Shown: in pieces, positions 1-8,796 of the stretch
How the letters are laid out: the number at the start of each line of letters is the position of its first letter
Position numbering within the stretch: the first letter of the stretch is position 1
Translations under genes and position numbers: made by a program
From: Paenibacillus_I sp035510375
GTDB lineage: Bacteria; Bacillota; Bacilli; Paenibacillales; Paenibacillaceae
Assembly: GCF_035510375.1 (NCBI RefSeq)
Contig: NZ_DATKHG010000006.1
DNA: 64,000 nucleotides
Reading direction: 5' to 3' (one strand)
The notes under the pieces: model-generated
What the model saw: only the letters and a program-made list of their open reading frames with translations
Databases searched by the model: none
What the model was told of the DNA's origin: nothing

Positions 1-999
1 CACCTGCGTTTTTGCCCCTTCGACAATCGGCTTCGCTCCATCCGGACGGCCAGTCGGCAGCCCATCAAACGCAGCATCCATTGCGATTTCGTCAGCGCCT
101 GCAGTCGCGGCCTTCCCTGTCTCAGCCTCCGCCTCGGCAATAACCGTCTTCAATAAGGAAGGCTGAAGCGGCTGATTGCCCATGCGGACCAGGTGCAGGT
201 TCGTCTGCGCGGCTTGCACGGTAACGTTCGCCGCTCCGTTGGGATTGGCGTCGGACAGCTTCGCGCGGGCATCCGCCTGCCGGTTGCCATCGCGGATCAA
301 GCCCGGGTTAGGTTGCGCGGCTGGGCCGGCAGCGTTCGCCGTTCCGTTCGGCTTGGCGTCAGGCTGCCCTTCCTTGCTTTCCGCCTGCTGCATTCCCGCC
401 GCGCGGTCGTTGTCCGACGCCGGCTGCTGCAAACGGTCCAACCGGGCATTCAAGATGGCGAGCTGTTCCTTGCCGAGCGCATTCGAGCCGCTTTCCTGCA
501 GGAACGTCTTCAGGAACGACAGCGTCTGAACCAGTTGGCTGCGAACGGAATCGCCCGTGTCCACCGCCGCTTCGGCAACGCCCTCTCCGGAAGTTTGCGA
601 GCCGTTGTCGGCCGCTTCCGCCGTCTTTACCGGCACAAAACCGAACAGCGACATGAGCAGCGCGCTCAATTCGTTCAAGACGTCCGCCAACCCGGCTTCG
701 TCTTGCCCGCCTTCCGCCGCCGTTTCACCTTGCAGCAGCTGAAGCGCCCGGTCGAGCTTCGATTCGATGCCTTCTCCGGTTGCGCCGGCGAGCAGCGCGG
801 CCAAATCGCCGGAAACGAGGCCTGCGGCAATCGCCTTGCCAAGCACGGCATGATTCGCGGCGCCGGCCTCCGCCGTTCCGCCTGCCGCCTGCGCGAGCAA
901 CCCGCCGAATACTTGAGCCGCTTCGCCGGAAGGCGCGCCGCCGGTTGAAGCGATCAGCTGCACGGAACCTGACGGCATTTGCCCGATAGTCATTTGCAT
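1..999 (-). CDS. fliK: FliK-type flagellar hook-length control protein, 3' part missing
   Basis: The first 333 codons lie in the window; the gene continues past the left edge. FliK is exported through the flagellar apparatus, acts as a ruler for hook length and switches export specificity. Here only the low-complexity N-terminal part is visible, rich in Ala, Gly, Gln and Asn, as expected for the poorly conserved FliK ruler region; the conserved C-terminal FliK domain would be outside. The ATG at 999 is chosen because an AGGAGGTG site lies 9-10 bases upstream; the in-frame ATG at 993 is too far from it. It follows fliJ and the MotE-like gene in the operon, the usual fliK position. Identification rests mainly on position and composition. 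Confidence 0.8.
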   Translation of the reverse strand, partial: MQMTIGQMPSGSVQLIASTGGAPSGEAAQVFGGLLAQAAGGTAEAGAANHAVLGKAIAAGLVSGDLAALLAGATGEGIESKLDRALQLLQGETAAEGGQDEAGLADVLNELSALLMSLFGFVPVKTAEAADNGSQTSGEGVAEAAVDTGDSVRSQLVQTLSFLKTFLQESGSNALGKEQLAILNARLDRLQQPASDNDRAAGMQQAESKEGQPDAKPNGTANAAGPAAQPNPGLIRDGNRQADARAKLSDANPNGAANVTVQAAQTNLHLVRMGNQPLQPSLLKTVIAEAEAETGKAATAGADEIAMDAAFDGLPTGRPDGAKPIVEGAKTQV

Positions 1000-1039
1000 C
1001 TTTTTCTCACCTCCTTTCAAAGCTCCTCCTCATGCATGG

Positions 1040-1093
1040 CGGGGCCCCCGAAAAGTATTAGGAGTAAGCTGCAGAGCTCGGCTTCACTTTGGG
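1040..1093 (-). repeat. Intergenic hairpin repeat, copy A
   Basis: This 54-bp element in the gap between the MotE-like gene and fliK reads, on the minus strand, CCCAAAGTGAAGCCGAGCTC then TGCAGCTTACTCC and a right end TACTTTTCGGGGGCCCCG. Its ends are inverted (AAAGT / ACTTT with flanking C and G runs). Related copies lie at 28938-28994 and 48837-48980. The left end sits 8 bases past the MotE-like stop codon, so it may act as a 3' hairpin inside the operon mRNA. Confidence 0.75.
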
Positions 1094-1100
1094 ATATTTC

Positions 1101-2006
1101 TCACTTGCCGGACATGAGCTTCGCCACAAGCTGTGCCGTGTATTTCCGGTTCAGGCCGCTCATCTCCGCGACGATGCCGGACCGTGCCGTATCGTTTACG
1201 GAATTGAGCACCTGCAGCACCTTCGACGGACTGACCTCCGCCATTTGCAGCAGCAGCTCCGCCGCTTTGGCCGGCGCCATATTGTTGAATGTCGCGCTGA
1301 GCTGCGTCGTATCCAGGAACGGATCGGCTTGTGCCGTTTCGGTCGCTTGCTGTTTCAGCCGCGACTGGAGGGCCGCGATTTGCCTGTCCTTGACCGGTAT
1401 CGTGTCTTTAAGGAGCGCCGCCGCTTCCGCCGCGATTCGCGGAGTCATCTTCTCCATGACCGCGATCCGGGAATCGGGGCTCATCGCATCCATAATCAGC
1501 ACCATCTCCTCAAGCGTCATGCTCTGGAGAATCGGCGCCGCGCGGCCCGGCGTCATATCGCCGAACATGGACGCAAGGACGGAAATCCTGTTCCGGTATT
1601 CCTGGTCGTCGAGCTGCTTCTTCGCGCCTGCCGCTTTGGACTGCTCCAGCTGGCTTTGCAGATCGGCAATCGTGTTTTCCTGCGCCGCCTTCGTCGCCGT
1701 GAGCGCGGCAAGCTCGGATTCCTTGGCGGCCAGCAGCTTCTCAAGCTCGCTGATCCTTTCGCCGATATTGCGGCTGCGGATCGTCTCGTCGCCCTCTCCG
1801 GGCGGCAACTCCGCCGCGGGAGCATCCGGCAGCACTTTTTCCAGCAGCGGCACCTTATTGCCGGCATCGAGCAGCCGGTTCCGCAAATCGATGTTGAACA
1901 ACGTCAGCAGAACGCCCAGCAGCACCAACGTGAACAGAATCGGCGTCAGAAAGAACATGATTCGTTCCACCGCGCTGTATGTTTTTTCGGCTTCAATCTC
2001 CGCCAT
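1101..2006 (-). CDS. ylxF: MotE/YlxF-family flagellar-locus protein (MgtE N-domain-like)
   Basis: 301 residues. One membrane segment lies near residues 17-40, then a charged, coiled-coil-like stretch (about 80-140) and two helical repeats resembling the MgtE N-terminal domain (about 150-205 and 235-295), with motifs such as MTPGRAAPIL and MAPAKAAELL. This is the architecture of YlxF/MotE proteins coded beside fliK and fliJ; MotE in other bacteria is a periplasmic partner of the motility apparatus, but the role of YlxF in Bacillota is not established. GAGGAGA lies 7 bases before the ATG. Part of the flagellar operon, between fliJ and fliK. Confidence 0.8.
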   Translation of the reverse strand: MAEIEAEKTYSAVERIMFFLTPILFTLVLLGVLLTLFNIDLRNRLLDAGNKVPLLEKVLPDAPAAELPPGEGDETIRSRNIGERISELEKLLAAKESELAALTATKAAQENTIADLQSQLEQSKAAGAKKQLDDQEYRNRISVLASMFGDMTPGRAAPILQSMTLEEMVLIMDAMSPDSRIAVMEKMTPRIAAEAAALLKDTIPVKDRQIAALQSRLKQQATETAQADPFLDTTQLSATFNNMAPAKAAELLLQMAEVSPSKVLQVLNSVNDTARSGIVAEMSGLNRKYTAQLVAKLMSGK

Positions 2007-2081
2007 TCCAATCTCTCCTCAAGCCCGCGAGGCTAAGCGCGCTTCGCGGTTTGTTTCAGGAAGCTTCACGCAGCTTGCGGC

Positions 2082-2528
2082 TTACCTGGCCGCAAGCATA
2101 TGCCGGACGGTCGCCATCTCGTCCAGCTCGTTCTGTTCCTTCAGCCGCATGCCGTGCAGAAAGGCATCCAGCGCTTTTTCCTTCGTCTTCAGCCAGATCT
2201 TCTCGTCCATCATTTTATCGGAAAGCCTTATTTGCCCGCGCTCCACCTCGGTCTGCGCATACCGGACATCCTGCTTTTTGCGGTCGATGCGCGACTCCAG
2301 AAAGCCGATATAGTGCTGGATCATTTGGAGCTCGGCGAGAGGAATTCCTTCCGAAGCCGCGGCGTGGAGCCGCTCGCGGCATTCCGCCAGCTCCGACGCA
2401 AGCTGCTCCAGCGACCGTTCTTCATCGTGAAGCTTGCCGATCGCCGCGGACAGCATCCATTCGGCTTGCGTCTTCTCGCTTGTCTTCAGATCGACGATTC
2501 GTTGCAGCGGATAACGGTATTTGGACAT
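2082..2528 (-). CDS. fliJ: Flagellar export chaperone FliJ
   Basis: 148 residues, the usual FliJ length, almost entirely predicted alpha-helical coiled coil with many Glu, Arg, Gln and Leu. FliJ sits in the centre of the FliI ATPase ring and helps the type III export gate use the proton motive force. The N-terminus MSKYRYPLQRIVDLK is typical of the family. It follows fliI with a 9-base gap. A GGGAGGT site lies about 11 bases before the ATG. Confidence 0.88.
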   Translation of the reverse strand: MSKYRYPLQRIVDLKTSEKTQAEWMLSAAIGKLHDEERSLEQLASELAECRERLHAAASEGIPLAELQMIQHYIGFLESRIDRKKQDVRYAQTEVERGQIRLSDKMMDEKIWLKTKEKALDAFLHGMRLKEQNELDEMATVRHMLAAR

Positions 2529-2537
2529 TCCGGCTGA

Positions 2538-3863
2538 TTACCTCCCGTAAAATTGTGCGACCAGATTCTGCTGCGCTTCTGCAAAGCCGACCTTCTCATG
2601 CGTTTTCTGCTGGGTGAAGCCGCGAATCGCATCGTAATATTCGATCGCCCTGTCGATTTCCGGATTCGAGCCGCGCTGATACGCCCCGATATTGATCAAA
2701 TCCTCCGAATCTCTATATACGGACAGCAGGCGCTTGAGCTCGTTGGCCGCATCCTGCTGGTCGCCCGGGACGATGTTGCTCATCACCCTGCTGACCGATG
2801 CCAGCACGTCGATGGCCGGAAAATGGCCTTTGTTGGCCAGGCTTCGACTAAGCACGATATGCCCGTCAAGGATGCCCCGAACGGCGTCCGCGATCGGCTC
2901 GTTCATATCGTCGCCGTCGACGAGCACCGTATAGAACGCCGTAATCGAGCCGGCAGGTCCCGTGCCTGCCCTCTCCAGCAGCTTCGGCAGCATAGCGAAC
3001 ACGGACGGCGTATAACCGCGGGTTGCCGGCGGCTCGCCGATCGCGAGCCCGACCTCGCGCTGCGCCATCGCGAAGCGCGTGACCGAATCCATCATCAGCA
3101 TCACATTCAGGCCGCGGTCGCGAAAATATTCGGCGATCGTCGTCGCGATCAACGCTCCCTTGATCCGGATAAGCGCCGGCTGGTCGGACGTCGCCACGAC
3201 GACGACCGAACGGGCCAAGCCTTCCGGTCCGAGATCCTTCTCGATAAATTCCAGCACCTCGCGCCCCCGCTCGCCGATCAGCGCGATGACGTTGACGTCC
3301 GCCGACGTATTGCGCGCGATCATGCCGAGCAGCGTGCTTTTGCCGACGCCGGAACCGGCGAAAATGCCGACCCGCTGCCCTTGTCCTACGGTCAGCAGAC
3401 CGTCGATGGCCCGCACGCCGATGCCGAGCGGCTCGGTAACGCGCGGCCGGAACAGCGGGTTGGCCGGCAGGTTATGCGTCGAGTAATGCGGCATCCGCGT
3501 CGGGATGAAGGAGCCGTCGAGCGGCTGTCCCAAACCGTCCAGCACCTTGCCGAGCAGCTCGGAGCCGACCTGCACCGTAAGCGGCTTGCCCGTTCCGACG
3601 ACGTCGCAGCCGGGGCCGATCGCATGCAGGTCGCCGAGCGGCATCAGAATCACCTTGTTATTGCGAAAACCGACGACCTCGGCCTTCAGCGGTTTGGCCG
3701 ATTTGGCCGGATAAATATAACAGACATCGCCGACGCTCGCGTCCGGACCTTCCGATTCGACCGTCAAGCCGATCACCTGCGTCACTTTTCCGTTGACCCT
3801 AACCGGATCGAGCGGTCTCAAATGGTCGATGTATCTGGAAATGTCAGGTTGCAGGACGGTCAT
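2538..3863 (-). CDS. fliI: Flagellar type III export ATPase FliI
   Basis: 441 residues. FliI hydrolyses ATP at the cytoplasmic face of the flagellar export gate. An F1-beta-like N-terminal barrel is followed by the Walker A motif GIFAGSGVGKSTLLG (around residue 160), a Walker B-like LMMDSVTRFAMAQREVG and the FliI signature PPATRGYTPSVFAMLPKLLE. Start chosen at the ATG of MTVLQPDI with GGAGG 7 bases upstream; a longer frame starting at 3896 has no good ribosome site. The first 20 bases overlap the end of fliH, which suggests translational coupling. Confidence 0.96.
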   Translation of the reverse strand: MTVLQPDISRYIDHLRPLDPVRVNGKVTQVIGLTVESEGPDASVGDVCYIYPAKSAKPLKAEVVGFRNNKVILMPLGDLHAIGPGCDVVGTGKPLTVQVGSELLGKVLDGLGQPLDGSFIPTRMPHYSTHNLPANPLFRPRVTEPLGIGVRAIDGLLTVGQGQRVGIFAGSGVGKSTLLGMIARNTSADVNVIALIGERGREVLEFIEKDLGPEGLARSVVVVATSDQPALIRIKGALIATTIAEYFRDRGLNVMLMMDSVTRFAMAQREVGLAIGEPPATRGYTPSVFAMLPKLLERAGTGPAGSITAFYTVLVDGDDMNEPIADAVRGILDGHIVLSRSLANKGHFPAIDVLASVSRVMSNIVPGDQQDAANELKRLLSVYRDSEDLINIGAYQRGSNPEIDRAIEYYDAIRGFTQQKTHEKVGFAEAQQNLVAQFYGR

Positions 3864-4692
3864 CCGATTGCCTCCGCTCGTCGCTTTGCAGCGCAATTTG
3901 GATCAACTCTCGTTTGATCTCTTCCAGCTGCGTGTCGATCCGCGCGTCGATGCTCCCGAAGGAGGAGCGGATCACGCAGCCGTGGTCGCGTACCGACGCG
4001 TCAGGCAAAATGTGAAGCTCGGCCTGCGAATCGATCGCCAGGCTCAGCTCCTCCCGCGCCGCTTGGATGAAAGCGAACTGCGACGGGCCGACGCACAGCG
4101 TAATGGCGCCTTGCTCCCGGCGCCGCGACAACGCCTTGCGCGCAAGCTCGACGGACAGCTCCGGCGAGACGGTCAGCTGCTTGCCGATAATTTTCTCGGC
4201 GATCGCGGTACTGAGCTCGACCAGGAACGGCTCGGCCTCCTGAATGATTTGCTCCTTCATCAGGTAAGCCTGCTCCAGCAGCGTTTGCGCCTCCTGCATC
4301 AGGGAATTCCATTGCAGGGCCGCTTCCTCCCTCGCATGCGCGGCTCCTTCGTCGAAGCCTTGTTCGAATCCGGCCTGCCTGGCTCCCTCGACCAGCTGCA
4401 AATCCTGTTCGCGCCGCTCTTGCCACCAGGCGTCGATCTGCGCCTGCGCTTCCCCCTTCATCCGCTCGATCTCGGCGGACGCCTGGCCGAGCCGCTCCTC
4501 GGCGAACGATTCCGCATCGCGAAGTATTTGGTGCTTCATTGCAACCGTTTGTTCGTCGGGCGCTTCGGCCGCAGCCTGAAGTCCGTTCCGCATGTCGGCC
4601 AGCTTGGCCAGATACAGCATCTGCTTCGTCGCATCCAGCTTTCTGAGATCCTCAAGCGGTACGACATAGGAAGATTTGATCAGATTAGACAA
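3844..4692 (-). CDS. fliH: Flagellar assembly protein FliH
   Basis: 282 residues. FliH is the FliI regulator and stator-like link to the C-ring. It has the charged, Glu/Gln/Ala-rich helical middle part (about 55-140, including the GFEQGFDEG stretch) and the conserved C-terminal V-ATPase E-subunit-like domain (about 150-260) with EKIIGKQL and LHILPDASV. The start codon appears to be TTG at 4692, with GGAGGAG about 9 bases upstream; it overlaps the last 8 bases of fliG. Operon position between fliG and fliI fits. Confidence 0.93.
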   Translation of the reverse strand: MSNLIKSSYVVPLEDLRKLDATKQMLYLAKLADMRNGLQAAAEAPDEQTVAMKHQILRDAESFAEERLGQASAEIERMKGEAQAQIDAWWQERREQDLQLVEGARQAGFEQGFDEGAAHAREEAALQWNSLMQEAQTLLEQAYLMKEQIIQEAEPFLVELSTAIAEKIIGKQLTVSPELSVELARKALSRRREQGAITLCVGPSQFAFIQAAREELSLAIDSQAELHILPDASVRDHGCVIRSSFGSIDARIDTQLEEIKRELIQIALQSDERRQSDDRPAT

Positions 4693-5704
4693 TGATATCG
4701 TCTCCTCCGCCGCGGGCGATGATGATCTCGCCGGATTCCTCCAGCCTGCGGATCGTCGCTACGATGCGCGTCTGCGCCTCTTCGACGTCGCGCAGCCGGA
4801 CGGGTCCCATAAATTCCATCTCTTCCTTGAACGTCTCGGACATCCGCTTCGACATGTTGCGGAAGATCGCTTCCCGCACTTCTTCGCTCGCCACCTTGAG
4901 CGCCAGCTGAAGGTCGGCATTCTCGATATCGCGGATAATCCGCTGGATCGAACGATTGTCGATGTTGACGATGTCCTCGAAAACGAACATTCGTTTCTTG
5001 ATTTCCTCGGCAAGCTCCGGATCCTGAATTTCGAGCGAATCGAGAATCGTCCGCTCGGTGCCGCGGTCGACACCGTTCAAAATATGGACGATCGCTTCTA
5101 TGCCGCCCGCCATCGTGTAATCCTGCGTAACGGTCGAGGACAGCTTCTGTTCCAGAACGCGTTCGACCTGATAAATAACGTCCGGCGACGTGCTGTCCAT
5201 CAGCGCGATTTTTCTCGCAACCTCCGCCTGCTTGTCCTGCGGCAGCGAGGACAGAATCGCCGACGCCTGGTCGGCTTGCAGGTAGGAGAGCACGAGCGCG
5301 ATCGTCTGCGAATTCTCGTTCTGGATGAAGTTCAGAATTTGCGTCGGATCGGCCTTGCGGGCAAAATCGAACGGCCTGACCTGCAAGGTGGCCGTCAACC
5401 GGTTGATGACGTCAAGCGCCTTGTTCTCTCCGAGCGCCTTCTCCAGAATCGTCTTGGCGTATTGGATACCACCTTGCGATATATATTCCTGCGCCATGCA
5501 GATTTGATGGAACTCGGTTAATATCGTTTCTTTGTCAAGGCTGTCGACCTTGCGGACGTTGGCGATTTCCAACGTCAGCTGCTCGATTTCCTCATCGCGC
5601 AAATGCTTGAAGATTTGCGCCGACACTTCCGGTCCAAGGGTAATCAACAGTATGGCCGCTTTTTGCCTCCCGCTCAGCCCCTGAAATGCCGCTGCTCTAG
5701 CCAT
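4685..5704 (-). CDS. fliG: Flagellar motor switch protein FliG
   Basis: 339 residues, normal length. FliG forms the rotor ring that contacts the MotA stator and switches rotation direction. Three helical domains are present: N-domain binding FliF (1-100), middle domain with the EHPQ-equivalent region altered to NENSQT (about 125-130), and the C-terminal torque domain with charged residues around MFVFEDIVNIDNRSIQRI (about 245-265). The frame ends in the run GGGDDIIV. It starts 12 bases after the fliF stop. Confidence 0.97.
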   Translation of the reverse strand: MARAAAFQGLSGRQKAAILLITLGPEVSAQIFKHLRDEEIEQLTLEIANVRKVDSLDKETILTEFHQICMAQEYISQGGIQYAKTILEKALGENKALDVINRLTATLQVRPFDFARKADPTQILNFIQNENSQTIALVLSYLQADQASAILSSLPQDKQAEVARKIALMDSTSPDVIYQVERVLEQKLSSTVTQDYTMAGGIEAIVHILNGVDRGTERTILDSLEIQDPELAEEIKKRMFVFEDIVNIDNRSIQRIIRDIENADLQLALKVASEEVREAIFRNMSKRMSETFKEEMEFMGPVRLRDVEEAQTRIVATIRRLEESGEIIIARGGGDDIIV

Positions 5705-5716
5705 ATCGTTTCACCC

Positions 5717-7294
5717 CTATTCATCCACGAGCCACGTGCGGAGCAGGTTTACGAAATCTTCCGGCTTCCGTTTGGCGAGCTGCTCCAGCTGCTTCCGGAC
5801 CTGGCTTTCCGTCGTGACCTGATCGAGGTCGATCGTCGGAAGCTCGACCTTCGGCGGCTGCACCATTTCTTGTTCAGCCGCAAGCGCCGCTTGTTTGCGT
5901 CTGCGCATCAGGACGAATACGGCTGCGCCGCCGAGCGCCAGCGCGGCCGCGCCGATGCCGATTCCCCATCCGAGCGGAATGCCTCCCGTCGCTCCCGGAT
6001 CCGCCGATTCGACGAACGGCTGCGAGATGAGCTGCACTTTGCGGGCGATCAACGCGTCATCGGCGATGTTCTGTCCGGACTGAACCAGCTGGCTTCTGAC
6101 CATCTCCGTCAGAAAGCTCATGACGACCTCGCGGTTCGCCTCCGGCAGGGCGCCTTCCTGTACGCCGATCCCGATCATGAGATCCTTGACGACGTAGGGA
6201 GCGGAAACGATATCCCGCTGGATGCGGTTCACATCCCAATTCGTCGTCCGCGATGTCGTTTCCGACGTTGAACTGTCGGCGCCGTCCACGGCTTGATAGC
6301 CCGGAACGTCGGTCTCGCCGGTCCCGGTAACGCCGCCGCTGGCGCCGCTCGTTCCCGTGGATGTCGCGCTGTCGACCTGCTCGCTTATTTTCACGCCTTC
6401 ATTATTGTTGTTCTCAAGCGGCGTAACGAGATTTTCCTTCGATACCGTCTGGTCGAAGTTCATCGTGCTCGTCACGTTGATGACCAGATTGTCCATGCCG
6501 ACCATCGTACCGAGAAAAGATTGAATGCTGCGCTTAAGCTCGCTCTCGTATTTGCGCTGAATCTGGAACTGCGCATCCACGGCGCTTGACGCAAGCGCCG
6601 AACCGCCGCTCACTTTCGACGATGCCACCAGCTCGCCCTGCTGGCTGGAAATCGTAATATCCGCGACCGCCAGATTCGGAACGGCAGTCTTCACCAGGTT
6701 ATAATAGCCGTCGATCTGCTCCTGCGTCGGGCGGAAGCCGGGAACGAACGACATCGTAATCGAAGCCGATGCCTGTTCCTGCTCGTCCGGATTGATAAAC
6801 ACGCTCTCTTGCGGCAAGTTGATCAGCACGTTCGATCGCTGAACCCCTTGCATGCCGTTCAGCAGCTGCTGCACTTCCCCGTTGAGCGCATTCCGGTAAC
6901 GCACGTCAAACTCGTTGTCCGTCATCCCGAATTGGGATGCGCCGCTGTCGAACGAATCGAATCCGATCGAGCCGTTCTGCACCATTCCCTGCGAGCCGAC
7001 CTCGACCTTGACCTTCGTGGCGTCCGCGACGGGAACCGCAATGCTGGTTCCGCCCGCTTCGAGCTTATACGGAACGCCGCTTCCGTCCAGGTAAGCCATA
7101 ATGGCCGCCGAGTCCGTCGCGTCCAGATTCTGAAATGCAACCTCGTACTGCGTTCTTGAAAACATATTCGTCAGAAGAATAATGACAAGGATCAGACCGG
7201 CTGCGGCTGAGACCAGCATAATCTTCTGGTTTCTGCTGAAATTTTGCCAATATCCGAACATGCGGTCCCGATACTGGGCAACTTTCTCATTCAC
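5717..7294 (-). CDS. fliF: Flagellar M-ring protein FliF
   Basis: 525 residues. FliF oligomerises into the MS ring in the membrane. Membrane segments lie near residues 25-45 (KIMLVSAAAGLILVIILL) and 440-460 (GIGIGAAALALGGAAVFVLM). The large periplasmic part contains YscJ/FliF ring-building motifs, for example NALNGEVQQLL, and the C-tail after the second segment binds FliG. The start is GTG at 7294, preceded by GAGGTG. Followed by fliG as in other bacteria. Confidence 0.97.
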   Translation of the reverse strand: MNEKVAQYRDRMFGYWQNFSRNQKIMLVSAAAGLILVIILLTNMFSRTQYEVAFQNLDATDSAAIMAYLDGSGVPYKLEAGGTSIAVPVADATKVKVEVGSQGMVQNGSIGFDSFDSGASQFGMTDNEFDVRYRNALNGEVQQLLNGMQGVQRSNVLINLPQESVFINPDEQEQASASITMSFVPGFRPTQEQIDGYYNLVKTAVPNLAVADITISSQQGELVASSKVSGGSALASSAVDAQFQIQRKYESELKRSIQSFLGTMVGMDNLVINVTSTMNFDQTVSKENLVTPLENNNNEGVKISEQVDSATSTGTSGASGGVTGTGETDVPGYQAVDGADSSTSETTSRTTNWDVNRIQRDIVSAPYVVKDLMIGIGVQEGALPEANREVVMSFLTEMVRSQLVQSGQNIADDALIARKVQLISQPFVESADPGATGGIPLGWGIGIGAAALALGGAAVFVLMRRRKQAALAAEQEMVQPPKVELPTIDLDQVTTESQVRKQLEQLAKRKPEDFVNLLRTWLVDE

Positions 7295-7336
7295 GATTTC
7301 ACCTCACCCGGTTACTATGCTGGGACGATACCGGCA

Positions 7337-7642
7337 TTATAGCTGCGTCCGCATGATCTCTTGATAGGCTTCGATGACTTTATTGCGAATTTGCGAGGTG
7401 AGTTGAAGGCTAAGCTGCGCTTGCTCCGACGCAATCATCAATTGTGAAACGTCCGCTTTGCCGACCAGAAAATCATCGGTCAGACGACGGGCCTGCTTCT
7501 CCTGCTCGCCCACGCTGTCGATCGCATCTTTGAGAAAAGCGCCGAAGCTTTGCGCCGTTTCGGCCGGCGTAACTTTTGCCGCAGTCGATGTTTCATTCAT
7601 ACGGATCGGGTTTATAGGATTTAGTAGTGGATTCGTGATCAA
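7337..7642 (-). CDS. fliE: Flagellar hook-basal body protein FliE
   Basis: 101 residues. FliE is a small rod protein that joins the MS ring to the proximal rod. The C-terminal half, from FGAFLKDAIDSVGEQEKQA to SLQLTSQIRNKVIEAYQEIM, matches the family. The start is TTG at 7642 with GGAGGG 6 bases before it. Lies between flgC and fliF, the conserved order. Confidence 0.95.
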   Translation of the reverse strand: MITNPLLNPINPIRMNETSTAAKVTPAETAQSFGAFLKDAIDSVGEQEKQARRLTDDFLVGKADVSQLMIASEQAQLSLQLTSQIRNKVIEAYQEIMRTQL

Positions 7643-7664
7643 ACTGATCCCTCCGTGCTATTTA

Positions 7665-8117
7665 TTACTTGCCGATTTCGAGCGCCTTCATGAACATCGC
7701 TTTCGTCGCGTTCAAGGCTGTGACGTTGGCTTCATAAGAACGGGTGGCCGAAATCATATCGACCATTTCTTTCAAAATGTCCACGTTCGGCATTTTTACG
7801 TAACCGTCCGGGTCGGCATCCGGATGCGTCGGGTTGTAGACCAGCTTGGGCGGTGTCCGGTCGTCCATAATCCGGGTCACCTTGACGCCGTTCGAACGCC
7901 CTGAACCGCCTTCAAGCTTGGCGTCCAGCACGTCCGCGAATGTCGTCCGGATCGGTTCCATGACGACCATTTTCCGGTTATAAGGCTCGAATTTCCCGTT
8001 GACGAGGCGTCCCCTCGTCGTTTCGGCGTTCGCGATATTCGACGAGATGACGTCCATGCGGAGCCGCTGGGCCGTCAAAGCCGATGCGCTTGCGTCAAAT
8101 CCGTTGTTCAGCTTCAA
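7665..8117 (-). CDS. flgC: Flagellar basal-body rod protein FlgC
   Basis: 150 residues. A proximal-rod protein exported by the flagellar system. It has the N-terminal rod motif SALTAQRLRMDVISSNIANAET (residues about 12-33, given in part) and the C-terminal helix MISATRSYEANVTALNATKA. The start codon is TTG at 8117 with GGGAGAG about 8 bases upstream; this site lies in the last codons of flgB, 3 bases from it. Confidence 0.96.
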   Translation of the reverse strand: MKLNNGFDASASALTAQRLRMDVISSNIANAETTRGRLVNGKFEPYNRKMVVMEPIRTTFADVLDAKLEGGSGRSNGVKVTRIMDDRTPPKLVYNPTHPDADPDGYVKMPNVDILKEMVDMISATRSYEANVTALNATKAMFMKALEIGK

Positions 8118-8120
8118 ACA

Positions 8121-8534
8121 TTACGCTCTCCCTTCAATGGCCGTCCGTACCATGCGCACCTCGTGGTTCAATTGCTGAATCATCGCATTGTAGCGAAGCT
8201 GGTTTTTTGCGAGCAGCGACATTTCCCGGTCGATATCCACATTGTTGACGTTGTTGTTCATGACCGAGGTCTGATCGGGTACGATTCTAGGCCGCAAATC
8301 CGCCGAGCCGCCGCCGATCGGGATATGCTTCGCATCCGTCCGCCTTCCGGCAAGCCGGTTCGTTCCGGGCGCGTTCAACTGCCGCTCCAGTATATCTTCG
8401 AAGACGACTTCGGATCTTTTGAAATAGGGCACATCCACATTGGCGATATTGTCGGCAATGACCCGCTGCCGCATTTCGGCTGCGCCGATCGCTCCCTGCA
8501 GCCTCCTGAACTCGGGGCCGTTAAGCAAATTCAC
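8121..8534 (-). CDS. flgB: Flagellar basal-body rod protein FlgB
   Basis: 137 residues. First gene of the flagellar operon visible here. It carries the rod-family N-terminal motif RQRVIADNIANVDVPYFKR (about 22-40) and a C-terminal helix NQLRYNAMIQQLNHE. It starts at GTG 8534 with GGGGGA 6 bases upstream. The 262-base gap upstream towards codY must hold the operon promoter. Confidence 0.96.
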   Translation of the reverse strand: MNLLNGPEFRRLQGAIGAAEMRQRVIADNIANVDVPYFKRSEVVFEDILERQLNAPGTNRLAGRRTDAKHIPIGGGSADLRPRIVPDQTSVMNNNVNNVDIDREMSLLAKNQLRYNAMIQQLNHEVRMVRTAIEGRA

Positions 8535-8717
8535 GGCGATTCCCCCACTTTCCTAATCTTTTCTAAAATTAACTATTCAACAACTTTTCGCGGTTTCCTG
8601 CTGATTTCGACATAAACTTATTAAAAAAATGAGAGGCGCTGTCGATATATAGAGGTTGGATGTGTCGTTTTATGCCGACTACCTAATATTCCCTAATTTT
8701 TTAATGCACCACAATAA
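8535..8717. promoter_or_regulatory. AT-rich upstream region of the flagellar operon
   Basis: About 180 AT-rich bases between flgB and the codY terminator. They should contain the flagellar operon promoter on the minus strand. I see no hexamer pair good enough to name: a sigma-D-like match TAAA-N14-CTCTATAT (minus strand) agrees at only five of eight -10 positions. No ORF here looks coding. Confidence 0.4.
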
Positions 8718-8755
8718 GCAAAAAGCCCTATCTTTTTTAAGATAGGGCTTTTTGC
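8718..8755. terminator. Intrinsic terminator after codY
   Basis: A perfect 17-bp stem (left arm 8718-8734, right arm 8739-8755) around GCCCTATCTT with a 4-base loop. Runs of A and T on the two sides let it work in both directions; the natural client is the codY-hslUV transcript on the minus strand. Confidence 0.93.
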
Positions 8756-8796
8756 GATAGAGCTTGTCGAACTGTGCCGGCACGGTAGGCCGGGCG

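Noticed and set aside
1989..2617. Long plus-strand frames opposite the flagellar genes
   Set aside because: GC-rich third positions make antisense frames stay open; they lack ribosome sites and the minus-strand genes are certain.
8555..8575. CodY box upstream of flgB
   Set aside because: The best match (AATTTTAGAAAAGAT) has about five mismatches to the 15-base consensus in an AT-rich region, so chance is likely.
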